From: Piromyces finnis
Taxonomy: Eukaryota > Neocallimastigomycota > Neocallimastigomycetes > Neocallimastigales > Neocallimastigaceae
Assembly (NCBI GenBank): GCA_002104945.1
Contig: MCFH01000004.1
Coordinates: forward strand, 782,001 to 846,000
Direction of reading: 5' to 3'
Length of the DNA stretch: 64,000 bases
Shown here: positions 28,765-39,979 of the stretch, piece after piece
How the letters are laid out: each line of letters opens with the position of its first letter
How positions within the stretch are numbered: position 1 is the stretch's first letter
Made by a program: the position numbers and the translations under genes
Notes under the pieces: model-generated
Told to the model about the DNA's origin: nothing
The model's database searches: none
What the model saw: the letters and a program-made list of their open reading frames with translations, nothing else

Positions 28765-31700
28765 TCATGGGACAAAATTATGATCTTCATTGGTTGCGCT
28801 GGCCCTCCTGGCCTGTCTTACTGTTTCTTCAGCATTGACGCTCTTGGATGTTGCTTCAAACCTTTTGAACATTGACCATTGCTGGCCAATAGCAAAAGGC
28901 ATGATTTTGGTTAGAAGTTCCGCGGTTACCGTCAAGAATGGTGTTCCTTCATTAGTACCAGATTGAATCTGACGCTTACAAAGTTCTTTCCATTCCCTTG
29001 AATTGTAATTAATATTGTTAAAACTTCTTCCCCCAAGAAGGAATTTAAATATTTTACTGCACACATTAGAATAATCATACACATTAATATTCACCGAATT
29101 ATTAGAACTATTACTATCATTAACTAAATTACTATCTAAATTAGAATTATTATCTTCACTATTGCTATCATTACTAATATTATTATTTCTATTACTACTA
29201 TTGTAATTATTATTATTGTTATTATTACTATTGTTACTATTACTATTACTGTTATTGCTATCTCTACTGATATTAACATTTTCATTATTATTGATAGGAC
29301 TATTGGAATTACGTTGACTGAAAAAATTTAATAGCTGGACTATGGAATCATAATGTTTAATACGGATATCTCTAAATGTTGGACAATCTAATAACCAATG
29401 TTTAATACTTTGAACACCACACTTGCAACATGGACAGTAGTTAGGACAAACTGGATCAACAAATTTAGCAGCTTTGGCAACTCTAGCATCCAACTTGTAT
29501 CCGCTTCTTGCTTTCAATAGCCAGTAGAAGCCATAGGCAAACTCTGGGTATTCATAACATAATTTAATAAAATCTTTAGTTTCAATAAATTTATTATCAT
29601 CATAATATTGCGTTTTGATTGAATTTCCTTTGAGATCTTTCCAATAAAAGTTTTTAATTGCTTTAACATCTCCATGCTTCTTTAGTTTTTTATCAAGTGT
29701 CCTACTTGATTTGCACCACGTGTATTTTCTAAATTTAGGAATGTAATTGACAAGGTGTGAGATAATACAATTTGAGTTTTTCCATTTGTTAAAACATCTA
29801 ACCTGAGCTAATGCACATTTGGCTGACAATGGAGGAATATTCAAATCTTTTGAGATAGAGTATAAAGATATAAACGATACAGCTTTATGAACTCCGGCAA
29901 CCCATCGTATTCCTTTGTTAACATGCTTCTGAGCAATCCTAGACCTAGCTTTGTTGGATCCAAGTAATGGTGCAAAGTATGAAACTCTGCTAATCACTTG
30001 TGAGTTAAGTACTAGCTTTTTGAAAGGAATAGGAATATTAGGATTTCTTAAGAATTTACTGACTGAGAAAAGCCCTTTCAAAACTTTGTTATTAAGAGCT
30101 TTAATTACTGGTTTAAGGGACAAATTCTTATCAAATGGAACACCAAGATAAGTATAGCAATTAGTAGTTGGAATGGGTTGTCCTGCTAAGTAAAATGTTG
30201 GATCTCTCTTGTTCTGATTTTCTATTGATTCAGGACGAATCACCATCGTTGAACATTTCTGGATACCAAATTCCATTTCATTATACAAGGCCCATTCATT
30301 AACTCTTCTAAGCATCTTTTTTAAGTATCCTCTTGTTGGAGCACAAATAACTATATCATCTGCAAAAAGTCCACCACAGCATCGAGTGTCACCTAAACTG
30401 ACTCCTAGATCTTCACACTCTTTAAATATATCATTAATAAAGAGATTAAAGAGAATAGGAGAAAGAGGGCATCCTTGACGGACTCCTTTCTTCACATCAA
30501 AAGATTTCGAGAATTGTCCATCTAATTTGACATTAGCCTTAGATGTTAAATATAAATTTTTGATGAATTGTAAACTCTTACCTCGGATTCCTAAACAATC
30601 TAATTTATGGAGAATATTACCGATTGGGACTGAATCGTATGCTTTCCTGAGATCTAAAAAGGCCAAATATGTCTCTTTATTATCTAATTGACGTCTACGG
30701 CATATTTCTTGGATTGAAATGAAAAGACTGATACTTTCTTCCTTTTTTCGAAAACCAAATTGTTCAGGTCTAATGAAATTATTCTTTAGACCATATTCTG
30801 AAATTCTAGTGGTGACAATTTTGGAAATCAACTTAATACCATTATTGATAAGTGATATACCTCGATAGTTATCACAATCTGTCAAATCTCCCTTCTTAGG
30901 AATGGAAACAATACTGGATTCATTCCATGAGTTGGGGAAATCTCCATCCCAAATACGGTTGAATAATTTAAGAATAAAATTTAAACCATAAGCATCATTA
31001 TCTGAAGTAGTATTACCGGAAGAATTATTATCTGTAGCATTATTAGAATCATTACTTGATGGAATTAATGCTTTGTAAAATTCAATTGGAATACCATCCG
31101 GACCTGATGCTTTATAATTTGGAGTAGTGAGGATAGCTGACTTGACTTCATCAATACTAATATCTTGGTTGATATCCCACTCATCAAGCATAGGAAGTGA
31201 AAAACGTTTATTCATTGGTTCTTCATACCAATGCTCCAAATCAAGACTTACACCACTTGGATCTGATGCAAGCTTTTCGAAATGATCATGCCACACTTCT
31301 AGTTGTTCTTCTGTAGCAACAACTAATTCTCCATTTTTATTTTTAATTGGTTGAGCAATAAAGAAAGAGTCTTTTCCAATTTTTGCAGTTTTCTTGATCC
31401 ATTTCCAGGCCTTCTTAGGATTATGACTCTTCATATACTCACATCCTGTTTTAATCCAATGAAGATATTCTTGCTTCCTAAATTCATTACATCTTTTGTG
31501 GATGTAATCAATGAGCTTACGGTAGATTTTAATTCTTTTAATAAATTCATCTATATCATAAATTCTTTCTTTTTTAAATCTCTTATACAACTTCATTTTG
31601 ATTTTTTGAAGATTAAAAATTTGTTGTGAAATATGAAATGAAGACTTTATAACATTATTTGCTGAGGTAATACTGAGCTCGTCTGCAATTGAAAAAGCAG

Positions 31701-33252
31701 TTGAAGTAAACTCTTTGGAAAGTTCATCTGTAGAAACATTAGGATCGTTGAATTTTGCTGAAAGAATTTGGAATTTATTATGACTAAGAATAGATTCCTT
31801 TTCCTCAATACATTTTAATCTATTCCATTTCAGAATTTTCTTAGGAACATTAAAGTCATTAGAAAAATCTTCCATAGGAATAATTTTACCATTAATAAGA
31901 AGTGGCTTATGGTCTGATACAGGATAAAAATTATTTATAAATGATCCTGAGTGAATAAGATCTTTCATCTTCGAATTGATAAGAGCATGGTCAATGTCGG
32001 AAGATTGATCACCTCGAGTCCAAGAGATAGTCGACCCTCTAAGCGGAAGAATTTCCCAATCTCCTAATCCATTAGTTGATAACCAGTTGGATAATTTTAC
32101 TTTAGACATATTAAAATCACCAACAAGAATCGATGGATGAGATGAATGAGTTTGTAACCACAAGCGAACTTCTAACTTTGCATGATCAACATAGATGTTG
32201 TGATGACTATGAGGCATATAAACATTTCCAATCGAGCATTTGAATCTATTCCAGAGACTAAAAGTATAAATAGAAATAATATACTTTCCAGAGAAGTTTT
32301 CAAGTGAGGCTTGACACGAATTGTGAAAACCTAAATATAAACCTCTCATTCCTGGAACTGATTCGTCAGCTTTCTTGAAAAAGTGTCTATAGTTTCGCAA
32401 AGTAACACGACAAGGATAATCTGTATTCGATCCAGAACCATTACCAGTTTCTTGGAAACATAAAAATAATGGTTTGAAAATAGCTGTGAAATAGCTAATA
32501 CTATCTCTCTTTTCGTGATTCCACCCATTGGTGTTCCAACTAAGACAAAAAGAAAAGTTATCAGGCTTGTTGGATGAGGAAGAATCGTTGCTATTATTAT
32601 TATTATTAAAGTCATCGTTATTAATGGATGTTGCATCAGAGGAATAAGTAGAACTATTACTAGATGGCTGTGAAACTGAAGAACTATCAACTATTGAACT
32701 GTTATCAGAGTTGATAGAACTATTAGAATTAATTGTTGAATGTTGAGATTGAAATTGTGTTTGCTGTAGATCTGGAATATTTTCATGATGGGAAACTTGT
32801 TGAAGATCTAGTTGAAGATCGGATTGTTGATGAGATTGTTGAACTGATTGTTGAAATGATTGTTGAATAGAATGTTGATGTTTATTAGAAACTAAAATTT
32901 TACGTTTGAGAGTGGAAAAAGTGTATTTGTGATTCCTTCTACTACGAGCTGAAAAGGAAATTGAGGTAACTGAAAGTTTCTTCTTTAACATGTGTAAGAT
33001 TTTAATACAATCTTTTGATGAACCATGAACCTTGACTAAGAAAAAGTGATCATTGAAAGTCTGAAAATATTTAACACTAATAACTGAATTAAATTTATCT
33101 TCTAGAATAACCTCGAGTTTTTCCCATAGCATATTTACTGACCATGATCGAATACCACGGATAAAGAAGGAGCGAATATCATCTAAGGGGATACCATAAA
33201 ACCGGGTACCACGTCTGATATAATTCTTATCTTTAATATAAAGGACTGACAT
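28765..33252 (-). CDS. LINE B polyprotein, intact (endonuclease + reverse transcriptase)
   Basis: Single uninterrupted ORF of 1495 codons. Residues 1-125 form a basic N-terminal domain I do not recognise; ~125-235 is a Gln- then Ser/Asn-rich linker. The APE-type endonuclease is at ~235-455: 'LSWNTNGW', 'LCFQETGNG', 'IGNVYMPHS', 'ILVGDFN', 'SDIDHALI' and 'PVSDHKPL'. The reverse transcriptase is at ~650-1010: 'KASGPDGIPIEF', 'YRGISLINNGIKL', 'FLDLRKAYDSV', 'GVRQGCPLSPILFN' and the catalytic 'LFADDIVI' at ~962. The zinc knuckle 'CPNYCPCCKCGVQSIKHW' is near 1270, followed by a variable Asn/Ser tract and a conserved C-terminus ending 'DHNFVP'. No separate ORF1 or RNase H was seen. All key catalytic motifs are present, so it may still be competent. 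Confidence 0.95.
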   Translation of the reverse strand: MSVLYIKDKNYIRRGTRFYGIPLDDIRSFFIRGIRSWSVNMLWEKLEVILEDKFNSVISVKYFQTFNDHFFLVKVHGSSKDCIKILHMLKKKLSVTSISFSARSRRNHKYTFSTLKRKILVSNKHQHSIQQSFQQSVQQSHQQSDLQLDLQQVSHHENIPDLQQTQFQSQHSTINSNSSINSDNSSIVDSSSVSQPSSNSSTYSSDATSINNDDFNNNNNSNDSSSSNKPDNFSFCLSWNTNGWNHEKRDSISYFTAIFKPLFLCFQETGNGSGSNTDYPCRVTLRNYRHFFKKADESVPGMRGLYLGFHNSCQASLENFSGKYIISIYTFSLWNRFKCSIGNVYMPHSHHNIYVDHAKLEVRLWLQTHSSHPSILVGDFNMSKVKLSNWLSTNGLGDWEILPLRGSTISWTRGDQSSDIDHALINSKMKDLIHSGSFINNFYPVSDHKPLLINGKIIPMEDFSNDFNVPKKILKWNRLKCIEEKESILSHNKFQILSAKFNDPNVSTDELSKEFTSTAFSIADELSITSANNVIKSSFHISQQIFNLQKIKMKLYKRFKKERIYDIDEFIKRIKIYRKLIDYIHKRCNEFRKQEYLHWIKTGCEYMKSHNPKKAWKWIKKTAKIGKDSFFIAQPIKNKNGELVVATEEQLEVWHDHFEKLASDPSGVSLDLEHWYEEPMNKRFSLPMLDEWDINQDISIDEVKSAILTTPNYKASGPDGIPIEFYKALIPSSNDSNNATDNNSSGNTTSDNDAYGLNFILKLFNRIWDGDFPNSWNESSIVSIPKKGDLTDCDNYRGISLINNGIKLISKIVTTRISEYGLKNNFIRPEQFGFRKKEESISLFISIQEICRRRQLDNKETYLAFLDLRKAYDSVPIGNILHKLDCLGIRGKSLQFIKNLYLTSKANVKLDGQFSKSFDVKKGVRQGCPLSPILFNLFINDIFKECEDLGVSLGDTRCCGGLFADDIVICAPTRGYLKKMLRRVNEWALYNEMEFGIQKCSTMVIRPESIENQNKRDPTFYLAGQPIPTTNCYTYLGVPFDKNLSLKPVIKALNNKVLKGLFSVSKFLRNPNIPIPFKKLVLNSQVISRVSYFAPLLGSNKARSRIAQKHVNKGIRWVAGVHKAVSFISLYSISKDLNIPPLSAKCALAQVRCFNKWKNSNCIISHLVNYIPKFRKYTWCKSSRTLDKKLKKHGDVKAIKNFYWKDLKGNSIKTQYYDDNKFIETKDFIKLCYEYPEFAYGFYWLLKARSGYKLDARVAKAAKFVDPVCPNYCPCCKCGVQSIKHWLLDCPTFRDIRIKHYDSIVQLLNFFSQRNSNSPINNNENVNISRDSNNSNSNSNNSNNNNNNNYNSSNRNNNISNDSNSEDNNSNLDSNLVNDSNSSNNSVNINVYDYSNVCSKIFKFLLGGRSFNNINYNSREWKELCKRQIQSGTNEGTPFLTVTAELLTKIMPFAIGQQWSMFKRFEATSKSVNAEETVRQARRASATNEDHNFVP

Positions 33253-33772
33253 GATAATAAATTCTAATTAAAAAATATTGAATATAAAATAAATACTAAT
33301 AAAAATTACAAATATAACGTATATGGAAAAAAATCTGTCTCTCTCTCTCTTCTTAAAAGTACTGGATAGTACAAAAATTGTTACGATGCTTTGTTTAAAG
33401 TTTCTTTTTTTTGAATTCTAGTTGTAAATTTTCTTTAAAAATTCTAGTTTTGGTTTGTTGTTAGTAAATTCGATTCGCTTTTTGACACTAAACTTGTTTG
33501 ACTTTACTTTTCATTAAATATTTAAATTGGTAAAAAATTTGAATCAAGAATGTCGACACCAGAAAGCTTATGAATAGTATTTTTACATGATGTAGAGTGA
33601 ATCAGTCTCTTACAAGAAACAATACAACAATAGCTACATGAATATAAAAATACAATGCAAATGCTAAAGTTGACTACATTGGATTCTTACAAAAGAAGAG
33701 TAGTACTACATGAATACATGAATAAAAGAAAAAAATACAGCAACAAAATGTATTACTCTTCTAATTAAATAC

Positions 33773-33784
33773 TATACAAACTTA

Positions 33785-33787
<3 letters not shown>
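33773..33787. repeat. Target-site duplication of the family 2 fragment, left copy (right at 34450-34464)
   Basis: 'TATACAAACTTACCT' occurs at 33773-33787 and 34450-34464, exactly bordering the inserted fragment inside LINE B's 5' UTR. LINE C, which lacks this insertion, reads straight through the same site ('ACTTACCTGAATATC'). Confidence 0.95.
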
Positions 33788-33818
<31 letters not shown>

Positions 33819-34449
33819 CTAGGAAGAGAATACACATCTTTTATTTATTTACTTACTTAATTAGTGATATTACATAATATTAGGTGATAATACATATTGA
33901 TAATGATAAAATAAATAATAAATAAAAATAATAAAATATATATAAATAAAAATATAAATATAAAAAAATATAAAATAATTATTTAAGTTGCATAAAAGTT
34001 CAATGAACTCTGCAATTTGTACTGTGTGGGATTGGTCCCTACCTAATAAATTAAATGAAATAAAAAAAAGAAGTAACATCAGGTATGATAGTGTGGTGTC
34101 CACTAAACTCTCCCATGAGTTCATAATGTTTTCATTCGAATTTGAGGAAATACTAACATTGAACCCTGTGTACGGAACATTGGAAATGTTCCTTTGCCAT
34201 ATCGGTACGACGTCGGCGCTCTTGATTACGTTAGGTGTCTTACTAAACCTATCAAAAAGTAGCTTCATAGAGCTACTAATGATAGGGATTGTTTTAGTAA
34301 GAAAAGCCGCGAGACCCTCTACATATGGAACATGAGACCCCGATGAACTGTAAAGCTGTTCATTCAAATGTCTTTGTTCCGCCTTATCGATTTGTAGCTC
34401 ATCATAAGCTAAAGTTCCACCAAGAAGGAACGTAAAAATATAGTTATAA
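33787..34449 (-). mobile_element. 5'-truncated LINE family 2 copy (copy 2), nested in LINE B
   Basis: Poly(T) 33787-33815, then 'AGACTAGGAAGAGAATACAC' and the family 2 3' end, closely matching 24931-25560. It stops at 34449 and is bounded by a perfect 15-bp target-site duplication. Confidence 0.95.
33870..34449 (-). pseudogene. C-terminal fragment of LINE family 2 polyprotein (copy 2)
   Basis: About 190 codons, beginning in the middle of a conserved stretch because of 5' truncation. It carries 'PYVEGLAAFLTKTIPIIS' and 'NVIKSADVVPIWQRN' as in copy 1, with scattered substitutions and one small in-frame length difference. It has no catalytic domain and no start codon of its own. Confidence 0.8.
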
Positions 34450-34488
34450 TATACAAACTTACCTGAGTATCAAACATTCAACTTATTC

Positions 34489-34499
34489 ATCAAATACTT

Positions 34500-34501
<2 letters not shown>
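34489..34501. repeat. Target-site duplication of LINE C, left copy (right at 40226-40238)
   Basis: 'ATCAAATACTTAA' at 34489-34501 and 40226-40238, exactly outside LINE C's poly(T) and 5' end. It is part of LINE B's 5' UTR. Confidence 0.95.
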
Positions 34502-34577
<76 letters not shown>

Positions 34578-34812
34578 GGCATCAAATATTTTAAACTTTA
34601 TTATTAATTTAATTAAAATTATAATACATGTAATATAAAAATTAAAATAAAATAAAAATAAAAAAAATATGTTTAAATAAACACAAATGAATAAAAATTG
34701 GGTATAATGTATTCTAGTAATTTTAATTAAAGTAAGAAAGCCACTATCATACTAAAGTATAATAATTGTATTTGACTTCCAATGGGACACCGAGCCAAAG
34801 ATCAAAATTTTG

Positions 34813-37800
34813 TCATGGAACAAAATTATGATCTCCATTGGTTGCGCTGGCCCTCCTGGCCTGTCTTACTGTTTCTTCAGCATTGACGCTCTTGGATGTT
34901 GCTTCAAACCTTTTGAACATTGTCCATTGCTGGCCAATAGCAAAAGGCATGATTTTGGTTAGAAGTTCCGCGGTTACCGTCAAGAATGGTGTTCCTTCGT
35001 TAGTACCAGATTGAATCTGACGCTTACAAAGTTCTTTCCATTCCCTTGAATTGTAATTAATATTGTTAAAACTTCTTCCCCCAAGAAGGAATTTAAATAT
35101 TTTACTGCACACACTAGAATAATCATACACATTAATATTCACCGGATTATTAGAACTATTACTATCATTAACTAAATTACTATCTAAATTAAAATTATTA
35201 TCTTCACTATTGCTATCATTACTAATATTATTATTTCTATTATTGTTATTATTACTATTGTTACTATTACTATTGTTACTATTACTATTGTTATTACTAC
35301 TATTGTTACTATTACTATTAATGTTATTACTATCTCTACTGATATTATCAATTTCATTATTATTGATAGGACTATTGGAATTACGTTGACTGAAAAAATT
35401 TAATAGCTGGTCTATAGAATCATAATGTTTAATACGGATATCTCTAAATGTTGGACAATCTAATAACCAATGTTTAATACTTTGATCTCCACACTTGCAA
35501 CATGGACAGTAGTTAGGACAAACTGGATCAACAAATTTGGCAGCTTTGGCAACTCTAGCATCCAACTTATATCCGCTTCTTGCTTTCAATAGCCAGTAGA
35601 AGCCATAGGCAAACTCTGGGTACTCATAACATAATTTAATAAAATCTTTAGTTTCAATAAATTTATTATCATCATAATATTGCGCTTTGATTGAATTCCC
35701 TTTGAGATCTTTCCAATAAAAGTTTTTAACTGCTTTAACATCTCCATGTTTCTTTAATTTTTTATCAAGTGTCCTACTTGATTTGCACCACGTGTATTTT
35801 CTAAATTTAGGAATGTAATTGACAAGGTGTGAGATAATACAATTTGAGTTTTTCCATTTGTTAAAACATCTAACCTGAGCTAACGCACATTTGGCTGACA
35901 ATGGAGGAATATTCAAATCTTTTGAAATAGAGTATAAAGATATAAACGATACAGCTTTATGAACTCCGGCAACCCATCGTATTCCTTTGTTAACATGCTT
36001 CTGAGCAATCCTAGACCTAGCTTTGTTGGATCCAAGTAATGGTGCAAAGTATGAAACTCTGCTAATCACTTGTGAGTTAAGTACTAGTTTTTTGAAAGGA
36101 ATAGGAATATTAGGATTTCTTAAGAATTTACTGACTGAGAAAAGCCCTTTCAAAACCTTGTTATTAAGAGCTTTAATTACTGGTTTAAGGGACAGATTCT
36201 TATCAAATGGAACACCAAGATAAGTATAACAATCAGTAGTTGGAATGGGTTGTCCTGCTAAGTAAAATGTTGGATCTCTCTTGTTCTGATTTTCTATTGA
36301 TTCAGGACGAATCACCATCGTTGAACATTTCTGGATACCAAATTCCATTTCATTATACAATGCCCATTCATTAACTCTTCTAAGCATCTTTTTTAAGCAT
36401 CCTCTTGTTGGAGCACAAATAACTATATCATCTGCAAAAAGTCCACCACAGCATCGAGTGTCACCTAAACTGACTCCTAGATCTTCGCACTCTCTAAATA
36501 TATCATTAATAAAGAGATTAAAGAGAATAGGAGAAAGAGGGCAACCTTGACGGACTCCTTTCTTCACATCAAAAGATTTCGAGAATTGTCCATCTAATTT
36601 GACATTAGCCTTAGATGTTAAATATAAATTTTTGATAAATTGTAGACTCTTACCTCGGATTCCTAAACAATCTAATTTATGGAGAATATTACCGATTGGG
36701 ACTGAATCGTATGCTTTCCTGAGATCTAAAAAGGCCAAATATGTCTCTTTATTATCTAATTGACGTCTACGGCATATTTCTTGGATTGAAATGAAAAGAC
36801 TAATACTTTCTTCCTTTTTTCGAAAACCAAATTGTTCAGGTCTAATGAAATTATTCTTTAAACCATATTCTGAGATTCTAGTGGTGACAATTTTGGAAAT
36901 CAACTTAATACCATTATTGATAAGTGATATACCTCGATAGTTATCACAATCTGTCAAATCACCCTTCTTAGGAATAGAAACAATACTGGATTCATTCCAT
37001 GAGTTGGGGAAATCTCCATCCCAAATACGGTAGAATAATTTAAGAATAAAATTTAAACCATGAGCATCATTATCTGAAGTGGTATTACCAGAAGAATTAT
37101 TATCTGTAGCATTATTAGAATCATTACTTGATGGAACTAATGCTTTGTAAAATTCAATTGGAATACCATCCGGACCTGATGCTTTATAATTTGGAGTAGT
37201 GAGGATAGCTGACTTGACTTCATCAATACTAATATCTTGGTTGATATCCCACTCATCAAGCATAGGAAGTGAAAAACGTTTATTCGTTGGTTCTTCATAC
37301 CAATGCTCCAAATCAAGACTTACACCACTTGGGTCTGATGCAAGATTTTCGAAATGATCATGCCACACATCTAGTTGTTCTTCTGTAGCAACAACTAATT
37401 CTCCATTTTTATTTTTAATTGGTTGAGCAATAAAGAAAGAATCTTTTCCTATTTTTGCAGTTTTCTTGATCCATTTCCAGGCCTTCTTAGGATTATGACT
37501 CTTCATATACTCACATCCTGTTTTAATCCAATGAAGATATTCTTGCTTCCTAAATTCATTACATCTTTTGTGGATGTAATCAATGAGTTTACGGTAGATT
37601 TTAATTCTTTTAATAAATTCATCTATATCATAAATTCTTTCTTTTTTAAATCTCTTATACAACTTCATTTTGATTTTTTGAAGATTAAAAATTTGTTGTG
37701 AAATATGAAATGAAGACTTTATAACATTATTTGCTGAGGTAATACTGAGCTCGTCTGCAATTGAAAAAGCAGTTGAAGTAAACTCTTTGGAAAGTTCATC

Positions 37801-39336
37801 TGTAGAAACATTAGGATCGTTGAATTTTGCTGAAAGTATTTGGAATTTATTATGACTGAGAATAGATTCCTTTTCCTCAATACATTTTAATCTATTCCAT
37901 TTCAGAATTTTCTTAGGAACATTAAAGTCATTAGAAAAATCTTCCATAGGAATAATTTTACCATTAATAAGAAGTGGCTTATGGTCTGATACAGGATAAA
38001 AATTATTTATAAATGATCCTGAGTGAATAAGATCTTTCATCTTCGAATTGATAAGAGCATGGTCAATGTCGGAAGATTGATCACCTCGAGTCCAAGAGAT
38101 AGTCGACCCTCTAAGCGGAAGAATTTCCCAATCTCCTAATCCATTAGTTGATAACCAGTTGGATAATTTTACTTTAGACATATTAAAATCACCAACAAGA
38201 ATCGATGGATGGGATGAATGAGTTTGTAACCACAAGCGAACTTCTAACTTTGCATGATCAACATAGATGTTGTGATGACTATGAGGCATATAAACATTTC
38301 CAATCGAGCATTTGAATCTATTCCAGAGACTAAAAGTATAAATAGAAATAATATACTTTCCAGAGAAGTTTTCAAGTGAGGCTTGACATGAATTGTGAAA
38401 ACCTAAATATAAACCTCTCATTCCCGGAACTGATTCGTCAGCTTTCTTGAAAAAGTGTCTATAGTTTCGCAAAGTAACACGACAAGGATAATCTGTATTC
38501 GATCCAGAACCATTACCAGTTTCTTGGAAACATAAAAATAATGGTTTGAAAATAGCTGTGAAATAGCTAATACTATCTCTCTTTTCGTGATTCCACCCAT
38601 TGGTGTTCCAACTAAGACAAAAAGAAAAGTTATCAGGCTTGTTGGATGAGGAAGAATCGTTGCTATTATTATTATTATTAAAGTCATCGTTATTAATGGA
38701 TGATGCATCAGAGGAATAAGTAGAACTATTACTAGATGGCTGTGAAACTGAAGAACTATCAACTATTGAACTGTTATCAGAGTTGATAGAGCTATTAGAA
38801 TTAATTGTTGAATGTTGAGATTGAAATTGTGTTTGCTGTAGATCTGGAATATTTTCATGATTGGAAACTTGTTGAAGATCTTGTTGAAGATCTAGTTGAA
38901 GATCGGATTGTTGATGAGATTGTTGAACTGATTGTTGAAATGATTGTTGAATAGAATGTTGATGTTTATTAGAAACTAAAATTTTACGTTTGAGAGTGGA
39001 AAAAGTGTATTTGTGATTCCTTCTACTACGAGCTGAAAAGGAAATTGAGGTAACTGAAAGTTTCTTCTTTAACATGTGTAAGATTTTAATACAATCTTTC
39101 GATGAACCATGAACCTTGACTAAGAAAAAGTGATCATTGAAAGTCTGAAAATATTTAACACTAATAACTGAATTAAATTTATCTTCTAGAATAACCTCGA
39201 GTTTTTCCCATAGCATATTTACTGACCATGATCGAATACCACGGATAAAGAAGGAGCGAATATCATCTAAGGGGATACCATAAGACCGGGTACCACGTCT
39301 GATATAATTCTTGTCTTTAATATAAAGGACTGACAT
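34813..39336 (-). CDS. LINE C polyprotein, intact (endonuclease + reverse transcriptase)
   Basis: Single ORF of 1507 codons, nearly the same protein as LINE B. The length difference comes from a Leu-Gln repeat in the N-terminal linker ('LDLQQDLQQ') and from the Asn/Ser tract after the zinc knuckle. All motifs listed for LINE B are present: APE endonuclease ('LSWNTNGW', 'VGDFN', 'SDHKPL'), reverse transcriptase with 'GVRQGCPLSPILFN' and catalytic 'LFADDIVI' at ~967, and the knuckle 'CPNYCPCCKCGDQSIKHW'. Substitutions relative to LINE B are few and mostly conservative. With full 5' monomers, an intact ORF and a long tail, this copy is the best candidate for an autonomous element in the window. 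Confidence 0.95.
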   Translation of the reverse strand: MSVLYIKDKNYIRRGTRSYGIPLDDIRSFFIRGIRSWSVNMLWEKLEVILEDKFNSVISVKYFQTFNDHFFLVKVHGSSKDCIKILHMLKKKLSVTSISFSARSRRNHKYTFSTLKRKILVSNKHQHSIQQSFQQSVQQSHQQSDLQLDLQQDLQQVSNHENIPDLQQTQFQSQHSTINSNSSINSDNSSIVDSSSVSQPSSNSSTYSSDASSINNDDFNNNNNSNDSSSSNKPDNFSFCLSWNTNGWNHEKRDSISYFTAIFKPLFLCFQETGNGSGSNTDYPCRVTLRNYRHFFKKADESVPGMRGLYLGFHNSCQASLENFSGKYIISIYTFSLWNRFKCSIGNVYMPHSHHNIYVDHAKLEVRLWLQTHSSHPSILVGDFNMSKVKLSNWLSTNGLGDWEILPLRGSTISWTRGDQSSDIDHALINSKMKDLIHSGSFINNFYPVSDHKPLLINGKIIPMEDFSNDFNVPKKILKWNRLKCIEEKESILSHNKFQILSAKFNDPNVSTDELSKEFTSTAFSIADELSITSANNVIKSSFHISQQIFNLQKIKMKLYKRFKKERIYDIDEFIKRIKIYRKLIDYIHKRCNEFRKQEYLHWIKTGCEYMKSHNPKKAWKWIKKTAKIGKDSFFIAQPIKNKNGELVVATEEQLDVWHDHFENLASDPSGVSLDLEHWYEEPTNKRFSLPMLDEWDINQDISIDEVKSAILTTPNYKASGPDGIPIEFYKALVPSSNDSNNATDNNSSGNTTSDNDAHGLNFILKLFYRIWDGDFPNSWNESSIVSIPKKGDLTDCDNYRGISLINNGIKLISKIVTTRISEYGLKNNFIRPEQFGFRKKEESISLFISIQEICRRRQLDNKETYLAFLDLRKAYDSVPIGNILHKLDCLGIRGKSLQFIKNLYLTSKANVKLDGQFSKSFDVKKGVRQGCPLSPILFNLFINDIFRECEDLGVSLGDTRCCGGLFADDIVICAPTRGCLKKMLRRVNEWALYNEMEFGIQKCSTMVIRPESIENQNKRDPTFYLAGQPIPTTDCYTYLGVPFDKNLSLKPVIKALNNKVLKGLFSVSKFLRNPNIPIPFKKLVLNSQVISRVSYFAPLLGSNKARSRIAQKHVNKGIRWVAGVHKAVSFISLYSISKDLNIPPLSAKCALAQVRCFNKWKNSNCIISHLVNYIPKFRKYTWCKSSRTLDKKLKKHGDVKAVKNFYWKDLKGNSIKAQYYDDNKFIETKDFIKLCYEYPEFAYGFYWLLKARSGYKLDARVAKAAKFVDPVCPNYCPCCKCGDQSIKHWLLDCPTFRDIRIKHYDSIDQLLNFFSQRNSNSPINNNEIDNISRDSNNINSNSNNSSNNNSNSNNSNSNNSNNNNNRNNNISNDSNSEDNNFNLDSNLVNDSNSSNNPVNINVYDYSSVCSKIFKFLLGGRSFNNINYNSREWKELCKRQIQSGTNEGTPFLTVTAELLTKIMPFAIGQQWTMFKRFEATSKSVNAEETVRQARRASATNGDHNFVP

Positions 39337-39979
39337 GATAATAAATTCTAATTAAAAATATTGAATATAAAATAAATACTAATAAAAATTATAAATATAA
39401 CGTATATGGAAAAAAAATCTGTCTCTCTCTCTCTTCTTAAAAGTACTGGATAGTACAAAAATTGTTACGATGCTTTGTTTAAAGTTTCTTTTTTTTGAAT
39501 TCTAGTTGTAAATTTTCTTTAAAAATTCTAGTTTTGGTTTGTTGTTAGTAAATTCGAATCGCTTTTTGACACTAAACTTGTTTGACTTTACTTTTCATTA
39601 AATATTTAAATTGGTAAAAAATTTGAATCAAGAATGTCGACACCAGAAAGCTTGTGGATAGTATTTTTACATGATGTAGAGTGAATCAGTCTCTTACAAG
39701 AAACAATACAACAATAGCTACATGAATATAAAAATACAATGCAAATGCTAAAGTTGACTACATTGGATTCTTACAAGAGAAGAGTAGTACTACATGAATA
39801 CATGAATAAAAGAAAAAATACAGCAACAAAATGTATTACTCTTCTAATTAAATACTATACAAACTTACCTGAATATCAAACATTCAACTTATTCATCAAA
39901 TACTTAATTCGATGAATAAAATGTTTTTTAATCGCTCAGTACCATGAGCTTAATCCTAATAATTTTCCCTTAAAGACTA

